From Silene latifolia (lineage: Eukaryota > Streptophyta > Magnoliopsida > Caryophyllales > Caryophyllaceae), in contig NC_133530.1 of assembly GCF_048544455.1 (NCBI RefSeq), forward strand, positions 19,397,748 to 19,461,747: DNA of 64,000 nt, given 5' to 3'. The position numbers and the translations under genes are program-made. The notes beneath the pieces were generated by a model. That model saw only the letters and a list, made by a program, of their open reading frames with translations. It was not told the origin of the DNA and did not search any database. Position 1 is the first letter of the stretch; every line of letters starts with the position of its first letter. This document shows, one piece after another, positions 1 to 11,406 of the stretch.

Positions 1-744
1 TTAAAATTCCCCATTTGGTAGGTTTCTTGCATATGACTGATATTGCTAACAACAGGGTAACTAAACATTTGACCTTGACCTTGACCTTGACCATAGACTT
101 CCATGTGATTATGATGATACTCAACATGGTTAGCATTGTTGTGTGTTGCTAATGCTGGCTCGATTATCGGCTCTAAACCCGATTTCTCACCCTTAATCAT
201 GTCAATCCTCTGATTAACACAACCAAGTTTTTGATCCAAATGAACAAGCAACCCAACAAGTTGGTCAGGGGTTAAACCATCAATAACAGAACTCATATTT
301 GGATACTTAACCATTGCATTTTTATGTCTTAGTTTCGACAATTCTTGTTCCGCCTTTCGTTTCCATTCTTCAAACATGTCACCCAAGTTAAGCGACTTTT
401 TCAGCCGCTCCTGCAAAGGGACACCCAAGTACCGGTCAATTATTTCCCGGGCAGGCTTGGGGTCTTTTTTAGCAGCCAAAACCAATCAATCTTGCAAAGT
501 TCTATTGATCCTTAGGTTTAGGTCCTTTTGGAATAGTTATTGTTTTTTCGATAAAGGTATATACCTCGGGTTCCGAGGATTGTGTCCCTTTTTTATAAGG
601 GTATATAATTATGCAAACCGGAACATCACATAATATAGCAAGTTCATTACCTTTCTTAAGTAAGCCTTGCTTTCTTTTTGCATATGTTGTATTTCTTGCC
701 TTTTCTTTGGTTATAAACTCCATTGCTATTTTTGCTCTTCCCAT
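1..744 (-). pseudogene. Type I (M-gamma, AGL80-like) MADS-box gene, frame disturbed, cut by window edge
   Basis: Read from 744 leftwards, the first 80 residues form a MADS domain: MGRAKIAMEF at the start, then TTYAKRKQGLLKKGNELAIL, then CIIIYPY and SEPEVY. The last parts match the AGL80-type pattern CAIIYSPY...PEVWPS, so I place it in type I M-gamma, a group of usually intronless nuclear transcription factors of female gametophyte and endosperm. That frame ends in a stop at 502-504. Downstream coding resumes in another frame, open from about 485 to position 1 without a stop. It carries the expected C-terminal part: a charged helical stretch (ERLKKSLNLGDMFEEWKRKA), then SSVIDGLTPDQLVGLLVHLD and a Gln-Gly repeat tail. 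No splice sites bridge the gap sensibly. It is either a recent pseudogene or a sequence error over about 20 bp. The 3' end lies outside the window. Confidence 0.62.
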
Positions 745-1520
745 GGTTAATTTTGGTGAGTGAAAAAAGTGAAAAAAGTTTGAGATGGAAAGATGAATGT
801 AAGAAGGTAATTATGAGGTTTTATATGGTAATTAATTAATATTTAATGCAACTGAGATCTTTTTAATATTTGTAAATTTGGATTTAATGGCAAGTTTGAA
901 ATTGTATTATGGAAACAAATCAAAATAAATATTACGTACATTGGTTTATATTCATCTTAAGATAAGCTAAGATTAAATTGAACAATCAAATTTTATTTGA
1001 TTTATACTATGGAATATTCATCATATATTTATATTTTATATGATTGGTGAGGGAACCACATTAAAAATATTCTGCTTCTTGCAATGATTTTATTTACTTT
1101 TAAATTATATGGTTGATTTATTTATTTTATTTTAAAATTTGTGATTGGTTATAAAGTTTATCCTCTAATGCGTTGATAATATGATAGGGCTCGATATTAG
1201 AAGGTAAATCGGTCAATGCCGTTTGCCAATCACCCCCTAAAAATGAAAAATGGCATACATGTTTGTAAAAGTTGCACAAAATAAATCTTGCAAGAAGAAA
1301 GAACTTAATTCACACTTTATCGTAAAATACAACTAGCAAAATCATGGTAAGGAAAACATAACTTTAAATTGAGACCTGTTTTTATTCGGAAAGTTTTCAA
1401 CATTTAGGTAAAGTGTATAAAAATAAATTGTTTTGGGGTGTGTACCAAAATTAAGTTCTAACATCAAGCTCTAGTTACAAATTTAAATAGAGAATGTAAA
1501 ACCATTTAATTTTACACTAG
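745..1520. other. AT-rich spacer upstream of the MADS gene
   Basis: I see no gene here. The stretch next to 745 should hold the promoter of the minus-strand MADS gene. It is AT-rich with short A and T runs and no clear repeat. Confidence 0.5.
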
Positions 1521-1528
1521 TGTGAGAC

Positions 1529-2242
1529 TAGGGATGTCAATTTCACCCGCATCCATCAAAATTTGATCCTAAAAGATGGATGAAAACCCGACTTAAATGG
1601 ATGATGGATGGATGACGGATGAAACGGATGACGGATGGGTTGGATAAGCATGGTACAACCAAGTATAAGAATTCGAGCTTATGTGTATTCTTTCTGAGCT
1701 AATTTAAAGTTCATGTTTTTAATGTGTAAATGGATGAACTCAATACTTTCTAATAAAGCTCATATTCTTTAACATAAAGCTCGGACTTTATCACAAAGCT
1801 CAGATTCTACATCGTACAACATATACAACTGGTTGTATAGTCCATGAATTGGAAATTTCACCCACCATCCATCCATCACCCGATTTTATTACTTTTTATT
1901 TAATTTTTTTTACATATCACACATTATTATGATATAAAATTTTCAAATTTTTATATTTTTATACTCTTAATATAGGTATTTTGTGAACCTACTCACTACA
2001 AAGTTAAACTAAAATAATAATCTATTTTTATTCTTGTAGAGAATAAAAAAATCATTTTTTTTAACTTGAAACATATTAATACACAACACCTGTTTATCAC
2101 CCAATCCACCTGTTTCATCCATGGATGATGGATGGATGGATGATATGTTTCACGGATGACGAACGGGTTGGATGAGATTTTAAAAGGAAGGGATGACGGA
2201 TGAGGCTTCACCCGATCTGAACCCGATCCATTGACATCCTTA
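1529..2242. mobile_element. Non-autonomous hAT-type element with 8-bp target duplication
   Basis: The element starts TAGGGATGTCAAT and ends, read inward on the other strand, TAAGGATGTCAAT, giving 12 of 13 matching terminal bases. It is flanked on both sides by the identical 8-mer TGTGAGAC (1521-1528 and 2243-2250), the target duplication length of hAT elements. The 714-bp interior has no transposase frame. Both subterminal zones (about 1575-1660 and 2115-2205) are packed with GGATGA/GGATGAC units, likely remnants of subterminal transposase-binding motifs. Its identity as a hAT MITE rests on TIR and TSD. Confidence 0.85.
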
Positions 2243-2250
2243 TGTGAGAC

Positions 2251-3090
2251 CAAGTGAGTAAGTCCAAGATCCCACTTCCCCGGTCCACACAACCCCAACT
2301 TGTCCCAGATGCGCGCCCCTTGCCCTTGCCTAACACCGAAGAAGGCAACGGAGAAGATGACCATTAAATAAGTCTACTTGACATTCACTTGACAAAATAC
2401 TTTGTATCAAATGTTATATTACTCCGTATCTCATGTATCTATTATTTATTTGGATTAAGTTCGTTCTATGCTATAAATTTTTTGAAAAAAAGGAACAGAA
2501 ACATAAAGAATTAATAGGGGGATCACTTCATAACTCATTATGAGCCAATTTAAAATCAAGCTAAATCAAATTGGTTTAACTCAGGCCAAACCTACCATTC
2601 CACACGCCGATTCAAGATTAGGGACAAGGACATCAAACCCATCCCGACCCAAATCGACCCGTAACCACCCCTAAAACTACTTTGTAGGGAGCAATAGGAC
2701 AATAGGAGTAGTTACACCACTTACAAGTTACGGAGTACAAGTGTACTAGATAGTAAGTGAGAGTTGAAATTTTTGGAAAGAATGGAGAGAGTGACATAAG
2801 TTTTGTAGTATCTAACAAAAAGCAACATCATTTGTTGTCACTATGCTTTTAAATGGATTAACATCATGTCCTTATTCAAGTGTGATCAAGCCAATGCATG
2901 AGTGAAACAAACACACAAACTTACACCTTCTCTTTATTTTAGACAGAGAAACAAACAACAAAACAAAACAAAGTAATAATAATAATAATAATCCTCTGTT
3001 TAATTTCATCATGTCATGGAGTTTAACACTTCATTTTCCCTTTTCTGACCACCCTTTTTCCTTCTTCAATCTGTGACCATTTTTCTTTGG
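2251..3090. promoter_or_regulatory. Spacer and probable promoter/5' leader of the CCCH gene
   Basis: No coding sequence is visible. An AAT microsatellite lies at about 2974-2992. A pyrimidine-rich stretch from about 3025 to 3090, ending at a good donor (TTTG|GTGAGTTC), looks like the 5' leader exon of the CCCH gene at 4840. The likely partner acceptor is AATGTAG at about 4817, which would make a leader intron of about 1.7 kb. The start of transcription cannot be fixed from sequence alone. Confidence 0.4.
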
Positions 3091-3578
3091 TGAGTTCTTC
3101 TTTTATTTTTATTTTTGTTCCACTTTTTCTTTATGTTTTCCTTTATTACTTACCCTTGCCCTTTTCTTTTTGCAATTAGTTAGTTGTGGGTAAGAGGGTT
3201 TTACCGTATACTTGTGTATGTGTGTCACTCCAATCACCTTCTAACACATAAACAAATTAATATAACTATTGCAATATTTTATTTTGTAACAAGTAATTTT
3301 CAAAAGGCAAGTGGCACACACATGATACAAAGGTGGGATAGAGGATCCTTATTGACTAACACTTATTTGTGTTTCTTTTTTGTTTAATTTAATTATGGGT
3401 TTTTGTCTTTTTTTTTCCTTTTTTTAATGTTTTTGTTAATTCTAGATTTCTAGGTTCTATTTCCCGATTATTTATTTACCTTTGAAAATACGGTCACAAT
3501 GAATATAAAGTTAAAACAAATAACCGAGACGGAAAGAGTAGTTTTTTAAGGTTTTACCGTAGGTTCTAGAAGAAATGG

Positions 3579-3748
3579 TGGAGAAAGAAGTGTTCTTTTG
3601 AATTTCCAACAGTTAATTTTCAGTTTCTTCATTTTTAGATTTTTTTTAAATTGAATTTCTGGGTTTTGTACTTTTAAGAAGTTTCTAAAAAGAGTTGTTT
3701 TTCTTTTTGAATTATAGAAGAGAATGTTGGAGAAAGAAGTGTTCTTTT
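3579..3748. repeat. Two exact 21-bp direct repeats in the leader intron
   Basis: The same 21 bases, beginning TGGAGAAAGAAGTG, occur at 3579-3599 and 3728-3748, 149 bp apart, within a purine/pyrimidine-skewed stretch of the presumed leader intron. This suggests a local duplication. Confidence 0.6.
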
Positions 3749-3810
3749 CTGAGTTAGTGAGTTTACATGACTCATTTTCCAGACTCATGTTTATCTTTTG
3801 CTGATTTGTA

Positions 3811-4071
3811 CTTCCTCGTTTCCATTTGATTGTATACGTTTTTCAAAGTCTCGTCGTCAAATTGCGAAGTATTTCAAATTCATCTCTTTATTTAGTGGAG
3901 CAAAATTAATGTCTTACTAAGGTAATTTTTTTGTGATTATGGGTTGCCTCTTTGATATGAAAGATTGCATTTTTGTTGTGTAGTCATTCATCTCATTCAT
4001 TTGTTTACTTTTTTTATTCTTTGTGAGGGGTATTTTAATCAAAGCTAAACAAATGAATGAGACGGAGGGAG
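3811..4071. mobile_element. Stowaway-type (Tc1/mariner) MITE in the leader intron of the CCCH gene
   Basis: The right end, read inward, is CTCCCTCCGTCTCATTCA, the classic Stowaway terminus. The left end, CTTCCTCGTTTCCATT, is a diverged copy. TA dinucleotides flank both ends (3809-3810, 4072-4073). The element is 261 bp and non-coding. It sits between the presumed leader exon and the coding start, so it is normally spliced out. Confidence 0.75.
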
Positions 4072-4839
4072 TAATAATCTGTATAGTTTATATGAAGTGA
4101 CAGGATAATTATGTAGTTTGATGATCTGTTTATAAACTCGAATTATTAATGAATTAGTTGTTGAAGAGAATACCTGATTTGGGTAATATATTCCATTTTT
4201 GGTTCTCTTTTCTGGATTTATAGTTTTTTTTTATGAGTTGTTATTTTTATAATTCTTATCTGCTAATTAGGCTAATTTTTTTCCTGTTTTCATAGATAAG
4301 ATTTAATAAAATTGGTAATAAAGGGTTTATGTTCATGTGTAAAAGGTTTCCAACTTGAGTAGAATTTCCACATTTTATTTGTCTTTGGAAACAATGTCGA
4401 GTTGAAGTGTAGATTATCGTGGTTTTGAAGTTTATAATTGTGATCGAGATGATTTAGTTGTATTTTCTTCGAGAAAACGACCCAATTTGCATGTTGGTGT
4501 GAGTGAAGGTATGAATTCACCTTGCGAGATCCGGCCTTCCATTGTTGTTCTAATTGGCAGATATGTGTTCGGTCATATGGAGTTCTGAGACAACAGAAAA
4601 CTATTAATGTTGTCTTTGTGTTTTCCATATTTATGTGCTAAAAAACTTTTAAAATCCATGGTTTGTAAATGAAATTAATTTCAAATTTTCAATAAGGCAC
4701 CGTAAACATTTTTTTTTTGGATCAGCCGTGATTGTTCTTATTGACAGTTGGTGGTTTCCCGTTCTTGGCTGTTTCGTTTTGGTTCGTCTTCTTGATGGAA
4801 ATGTGTTGACAATGTAGGATCACTAATTCTCTATGTGAG

Positions 4840-7203
4840 ATGGATTTATCAGATGCAACAAAAATTCTATTAGACAGAATCCAAAAGTTGGAGCCGGAAA
4901 TAGGAACCAAGATTATGGGATGCATTCTTATACAAGACCACGGGGAAAGGGAGATGATACGGTTAGCTTATGCTCCTGAAAAGTTACTTGAGAATTTGGT
5001 GCAGAAAACTAAGCTTCAACTAGGATATCTAGCTAAACCATCTGTTTCCGCTTCCATGTCTCCTCCAATATCCGTCAATTCTTCACCACTTTCCGATGTT
5101 CCTTTGAATTATCTATCCTTTTCATCTAATGGCTCTCAACCTTACTCGTCTCCACATTCATTTCGGGCCCTACCTACTCCATACTGGGATCAAAATATTC
5201 CGACACCTGAGCAACAACAATTTTTCCATCCCGAATTTGATTCATTTGGAGATTCGGTTGTGGGATTCAGTGATCAGTCGGACATTGTTAATACCGGGTC
5301 TGGATGTTTTCTTGGGGATATGGTGAGCATGAGAAGAAATCGCTATTTATCCGGTCAGATAGAAATTCCTGTTAAGACGTGCCATTACTTTAATAGGGGA
5401 TTTTGCAAGCATGGTAATGCATGCCGGTATCTACATGGACAGAATAACGTGTCAACTCTTTTCAGCTCTCATGAACTTGGGGCTGATGATCACTTATTTT
5501 CCCCAGGCTCACTTGAAAAGCTGGAGGCGGAGATCAGTGAACTTGTCAAATCGGCAAGAGGGCCTGTATCGATTGCTTCACTTCCTATGTTGTATTATGA
5601 GAAGTATGGCAGGATGCTTCAGGCTGAAGGATACCTCACTGAGAGCCAGCGGCATGGTCGTGCTGGTTATAGCTTAACAAAACTTCTTGCTCGGCTGAAA
5701 ACAGTTCGGCTAATTGACAGGTTTTTTCCCCCTTCATTATTTGTGTGGGTGTTTGCATTTTTAAATGAGCCGAAGACTTATAATTCTTTGGATTATGGTA
5801 AATTTGTGTAGACCACATGGCCAACATTCAATAATTTTAGCAGAAGATGCTTCAAAACACATTAATGAACATCGAGGTGAAAGAAATGATTCTGGTTCAG
5901 TTGCTAGTGGATCTCGTCAAATATACTTGACTTTCCCATCGGAAAGTACATTCACGGAAGAAGATGTATCCGACTACTTTGGGTATTACAAGTCTCATAT
6001 TCCTCTATCAGTTCTTCTCATCATTTCCTTTTAGTATACATTGTGTATCTTGCTTATTATCGCTATTGGCCTATATTTCAGGGAATTTGGGAATGTGGAA
6101 GATGTCAGAATCCCTTGCCAACAAAAGCGGATGTTTGGATTTGTTACATTTTCAAGTGCTAATACTGTGAAGACGATTTTAGCCAAGGGGAACCCACATT
6201 TTGTTTTTGGGTCTCGTGTTCTTGTCAAACCTTATCGAGAAAAGTCCAAGCTTGTTGAAAGGTGATTCTTTTTTTAGCTTAGATTCTTAGAATAGTGTTT
6301 CGTGAACTGGTGATGCAATGCTTATTGAGTTATTGATGTCTAATTCCTTATATTATCGCAGGAAGTACACGGACAAAAGTGATCATTGTAAGTATTCCAT
6401 GAACCTGACTTTTGTTAAATCAATTGTGCAACACGAATACTTAGGCCATTAGGCGTCCGTTGGTCACTGAACTGTAGAATCCAAATGCAAATTCCCATCC
6501 TCGACTAAAACGTTAGGGAAACCACAAACCAAATTTTTAGATTTCAGTATATTTCTAGTTTCAGATATTAATAATAAGAACTGTGGAACGATATTTTTTC
6601 TGATGAGCTTGCCCTGCAGTGCCTAGATGCGAGCCCCCAAGGTTTTTGCGGAGACAACTAATGGAGCAGCAGGAGCAAGCTCTTGAAATGGAAAGGAGAC
6701 GCCTTTCTGAATTGCAGTTTGAACGTAAAAATATTCGCAATAGGCAATTTATCGGGTATGACATGCAGGACCAAGATTTCTTTGAATGTAAGTACTTCAG
6801 ATCAGTGGCTTGGCCTGATTTCTACTTGGTCTCCCTTTGTGGTGCGGCATTTCGAGTTCTGACCATTTCTTTTACGCAGTTGCTTCCAAATATACTAGAA
6901 TGGAGCAATACCATTACCTGTTGGATGCCATTAATAACTGTTCCGTCACTGATGAAAGCTCAAAGTATCTTGGCATAAACTATACTGATCAAGAAAGGTA
7001 TGATTCATGCCCTGTATTTCATTGAGTAATACCAGACCATGAAAATCGTTAGACGACAAACTAAGTACTTTAAAAAGCGCATACAATTTAGGGGGTCATT
7101 TTGCATCATTGATTATTCTACGTTTGTCAGCAGTCAGGGGATTAATCTTCCGGAGAGCCCCTTTGCACCAGCAATCGGAAGCAGCATTTCTGCAGTCATC
7201 TAG
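4840..7203 (+). CDS. CCCH zinc-finger protein with LOTUS/OST-HTH-like and RRM domains
   Basis: Seven coding exons by frame and GT-AG borders: 4840-5720, 5812-5982, 6082-6261, 6362-6387, 6620-6787, 6880-6997, 7134-7203; 537 residues. The N-terminus ([20 protein letters not shown], then [10 protein letters not shown] and EMIRLAYAP) is typical of the plant C3H family with RRM (Arabidopsis C3H18/22/46/53/55 type). One CCCH finger, C-x7-C-x5-C-x3-H, is at about residues 178-196. It is followed by a winged-helix-like LOTUS/OST-HTH stretch (about 225-295), then an RRM (IYLTFP as RNP2-like, RMFGFVTF as RNP1) and a Glu/Arg-rich coiled coil. Such proteins bind RNA; the target is unknown. Exon 4 is a 26-nt microexon. 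The last intron ends in CAGCAG, so either of two acceptors 3 nt apart keeps frame. Confidence 0.88.
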
Positions 7204-8624
7204 TTTCCAGCCGTACAACAGCTGGAATTATACGGGAAGCAACGTAGGTTATTGAAAATTCGAAGCTCTAACATCTTTGGTCTGATACACAAATCAGTTG
7301 ATTTCTTTTGTTTTTGCCAAATCCCACCATCTGTAAAAGTATATATAACAGAACAACGGCTTGAAGTTCAGAAATCAGAAGCGTCTCCTCCATGCGATCT
7401 TGGTTGAAGGAGTACTAATATCAACAGAAGAATATGATTACACAAAAATGAAGACTACGTAAGAAGATTTTCACAGGTTCTAATATTATTTTAATTTTTT
7501 GCACATTGTAGCAAAAATGTGAAAAAAAAAAAACAATTGCTAATATCTCGTAGAAGAGATGTATTATAGTGTTGGCGTAGGGATTAAGATGAAAGCGTAA
7601 AAAGAAAGAATGGTCCTTTAGGTTTGATGCGCAGTGGGTTCAGAGTAGAAAATACTCCGTATATGTTTTAAACCCTCTGTACTCCCGAGCCATAGGTGAA
7701 AAATACCGTGTAACATTTTGACAAAAGAAAAGGGCAGATAGATAGTAGCCCGTTGTATGCATTTTACATAATCTAATGAAATTTAGTTTCTGTTTGTTTA
7801 TATACTCTGAATCGTGATTCTGAATGCAATTTACTTGATATACCTCTAGGGTTATTATGTCGAATTAAACAGAACTAACCCGAAAGGCTGAAATCGACTC
7901 AGGTGCGCGAGCGCAATACACAAAATGACAGTTGACACCAGCTAAATCGAAATCAAGCTTAAATGGTCAGTTTGTCAGATCAAAAGACAATGACATCCTA
8001 GCTGCCAGAATCCAGCTACTTCCTATATGAACAGCAAATACACAGTAATTTGCTGAAACTGATGGGAAAAAATGCTGTCAGATCATACTAGTTTTGGTAC
8101 ATGACCTAGTAAAAGGGAAATGAATGTTTAAGACGTACATATTCATTCGTCTTAAACATAAAACGAGTCAGATAAGATAGATAAGACAAAAGCAGAATGC
8201 ATTAAAATTAGCAAAAGAAAAATTGTCTCATCTATGCAAATGGAGTGCTATTTAACCTATTATAATCTTAAAAGGGATATTGTCCGTCTTAAGGAAAGCC
8301 TACTCAAAACGGAAAAGTAAGAAAATGAACGAGACATTCATAAAGAATACGTAAAGAATTAACCGGGACAAAAGGAGAAATAGAGAATGCAAAAATGAGG
8401 TCACAATAACTCAAAATTGCAGAACAGCTGTAGAATACACTAAAATGGGAAGTTACACTTCATTTTACAGACTCTATGACATGGGCTAAACTAGGTAACT
8501 TTTAGCTAAAAATGAACAAGGGTACATTTATTACGTAATCACTTGTTATTGCAAGTAGGAGTAAGATTAACTGTTGCTGTCACCATTTTAACTGTCAATT
8601 TTTTAGCAAGTTCAGTAAATCTTA
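7204..8624. other. 3' UTR of the CCCH gene and AT-rich spacer
   Basis: The first few hundred bases after the stop at 7203 are the likely 3' UTR. No further gene is visible. Around 8105-8370 there are diverged fragments containing GTTTAAGACG/CGTCTTAAAC and CGTCTTAAG. They resemble the ends of Caryophyllales miniature elements, but I could not define borders. Confidence 0.4.
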
Positions 8625-9001
8625 GGCGCTGTTTGGTAAACAGCATATTGGCCAATTTTTAGCATATTCAAGGGTTTTAGCATGTTTGACCAATCAATAT
8701 GCTAATTTTAGTGTTTGGTAAACAACATATTGAAACAGTATATTTGGGGTCAATATATCTTTGTTTTTTACAATCTTTACCCCAAAGATATTAGTTAAAG
8801 ATATTGTAAAATAGAAATCTTTCTCCATTTTACAAAGAAAAGTAACAATCTACTAATCGTAATCTGCCAATTACCAAACACTCAAATTAATTCTGCTAAT
8901 TATAATATGCTAGTCAAACCTTCTGATAAAATCTGTCATTTATAATCTGCTTTTGCAATCTTCTTATGCTGAAATTAAGCCGCTTTTGACCAAACAGGGC
9001 C
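8625..9001. mobile_element. Tourist-type (PIF/Harbinger) MITE
   Basis: The left end is GGCGCTGTTTGGTAAACAGC and the right end, read inward, is GGCCCTGTTTGGTCAAAAGC. TTA flanks both sides (8622-8624, 9002-9004), the PIF/Harbinger target duplication. The element is 377 bp and non-coding, with inverted subterminal copies of AACAGCATATT-like motifs. Confidence 0.85.
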
Positions 9002-9004
9002 TTA

Positions 9005-9599
9005 GTGCAGTTGAAGTTGAACTCAGTTGGAAGTATTTATGATTCTGACTTCATTGTCTTTATGCTTTTTCTGAGGATTAATCAATCATACATCCAATCA
9101 TTTGTTGAGCTGCAGAATATCCCTTTAGACTTTTTTTCTTCGAAAATTCTTGTTTAAGACTACAATATCCGTTTTAAATTTAAGCTGGTCAAATATGTTG
9201 GATAAGATGGAAAAAAGGATGAAGGACTAACAAAAGTTATATTCTATATATGCAAGTGAGAGCGTATTGACCTGTTTTCATCTTAAAGACGTATACCCAG
9301 GTCAAAAGAAAGATTTTTTTTTTTTTTTTTAATGATTGCCTATTTCAATGTAAGTTTTACTTTTTTCACGTGACCTAAAGAGTACTCGGCCTAATTATTC
9401 ACAAAATGTCGTTTCTTAATATGTAATGGCACTAGTCATTTAAACCAGGTTCTAAGTTCGAGTCTAAGGTCGAGTAATTTCATCTAGTGACGATGTCTGG
9501 CATGTTCCGAGAGCCGCTATTTCTTCAATTACGCTCCTTCACTCATCTTGTTTTATGATTCGTAAATACCGTAAAAAGTCATTAGAAGATTATATTGCA
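9005..9599. other. AT-rich spacer
   Basis: No gene is seen. A run of about 18 T lies at 9313-9330. Confidence 0.4.
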
Positions 9600-9691
9600 C
9601 TCCCCTGTCTCAATCATTTATTTACATTTTTTTTTATTTTTTTGTAAGGAATATTTTAATTAAAGATAAACAGATGAATGAGACGAAATAG
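9600..9691. mobile_element. Short internally deleted Stowaway MITE
   Basis: The left end CTCCCCTGTCTCAATCATT and the inward-read right end CTATTTCGTCTCATTCATC are diverged Stowaway termini. TA follows on the right (9692-9693). The element is only about 92 bp. Confidence 0.6.
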
Positions 9692-9931
9692 TAAGCCAAA
9701 CCTTCATACTTATGTTGGTCACTTGAGATATTCTCTACTCAGCAAATACATGTGAACATTAATTCTTGAAGGAGAACCACGAATCATCCCAATCCTTGAG
9801 ACCTTAAAATACAGTCTACGTGGTCTAAATATAACTTTAAAAACTTCATTTTCTTAAAATTATTACTCTAAAATCTAAATTTAATCAATGTTTAGCTCTT
9901 CCTATCTGCTCAACTTCTAATTAAAACTACA

Positions 9932-10736
9932 ATGAACCTTCTCTTGTCTCCCTCTTCCGGCATCCCCTTACGCAACACCGGACCATGTCTTAAACCATGC
10001 GTGGCGCTATCTGATCTGAATCCTGTTTTTACAAACAGTCAAAAGCGTGTTATAAAATATAGAGAATCGAAGTTGAAGGTGAGAGCATTAGGTGATGTTT
10101 CATCAAGTGTAGACCCTGTTCAAGCTCAAGTCACTTGGGAAATTGTTGTCGGTTCTTTAGGTTTGTTTCTTCCTTATTTATAATCGTAAATTCTCATTTT
10201 TGACGTTGTTTAAAAAAAAAGAGGTGGTTATAGATCTCGGTTATTGAGGTATATACTCGTAATGTCAAAAGTTTATGTTTGATTTTAGATTGATTTGTTA
10301 AAATTATCGTTTGTCGAATCCTGTTTATGCAGCTGGTGTAATCCCTTTCATTGTCGCGGGAATCGAGTTCAATAAAAGAATTGTAAGTAATTGTTTGCCA
10401 TTACGGATACAAAAATTGATCAAGTCCGAATTTAATCACCTCTAACATAGAAAGAAAGACGAACAGGGAAGCTAATATACCTTGTGGTACCGCAGGTAGC
10501 TCAAAGAAGATGCGAGGTGTGTAGAGGATCGGGATTAGTTCTCCGGGACAAGAAATACTACTTCAGGTGTCCTGGATGTGGTATGTTTTAAACTAGTCTA
10601 ACATTTATCAGCTCTATTTTACACAATATTAGCATAAAACCGACTCACAACAGACTAATTGTCGATCTTTGATATATGTACATTGACAGGAGGATTTCTT
10701 CCATGGCAGTCTTGGAAAAGATTCTTCTCTGGCTGA
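9932..10736 (+). CDS. Small zinc-ribbon protein, probably plastid-targeted with one membrane segment
   Basis: Four exons: 9932-10160, 10333-10382, 10496-10580, 10690-10736; 136 residues with frame kept across all junctions. Residues 1 to about 50 are Ser/Pro/Asn/Arg-rich and low in acidic residues, like a chloroplast transit peptide. About residues 70-90 (WEIVVGSLAGVIPFIVAGIE) form a hydrophobic segment. A single zinc ribbon follows, CEVCRGSG...CPGCGG, similar to half of a DnaJ-type cysteine domain, and the protein ends FLPWQSWKRFFSG. The layout matches a small conserved plant family (I recall an Arabidopsis member, At1g22630) with no firmly known function; a thylakoid scaffold or redox role is only a guess. 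The gene is compact and host-like. Confidence 0.82.
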
Positions 10737-11406
10737 TTTGTGTACAGATACAACTATTAACTATTTGTCAGACAAAGCTTTCTTTAGTACATCAGTGGAT
10801 GACTCGGTATATACATCGCAAATGTTTACAACCGGTTCAATAATGTAAAAAAGGAAAGGGGTTGTGCCTTGTAAGGCGTCATAACTTGTGACGGTCACAA
10901 GCAAAACTTTGCTGATACAATATCTGCATAGCCACTAGAGCACCTGAATAGCTGCATCAATGAGCATCAAGCTCTCACATGAGTGTCGTTTTATGAGTCG
11001 GGCTACGAGAGAAAATATAGCTCAGAAAGGTAAAAACTTGTACCAACTTTTACCTGCCAAGCAGTAAATATTTGTATTCTTGCTTACAAATTACAGTGTT
11101 CAAGATTTAGCCAACTACATTTGATCTCTCTTGCCAGTTAATAATGAGGCATAGCATCAGATTTGCTAAGCAGGTGTTGCGAGTTCAATATTTAATAATT
11201 AATCCCTGGCCAGCCTATCCCGATAAATAGAACAGATAAAGAAGCAAAAAAAAATACCTGTTCCATTTTCGGAAAATAAGTTTGCGCTAGCGCTACTCGG
11301 TAGTACTGAACTCAATACCACAATACACACATAAGAATATTAATATTATATTCTATGTGAATATGGTAGTTTATGAAACTCAAAACTACCGGATCTTCGG
11401 CTTTAT
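10737..11406. other. Convergent intergenic spacer
   Basis: This lies between the ends of two convergent genes: the zinc-ribbon gene (+) and the WRKY gene (-). It should contain both 3' UTRs. No other feature is seen. Confidence 0.5.

Noticed and set aside
2416-2450. Stowaway-like ACTCCGTATCTCATGTATC
   Set aside because: Only one end is present; no partner terminus or TA-flanked element could be outlined.
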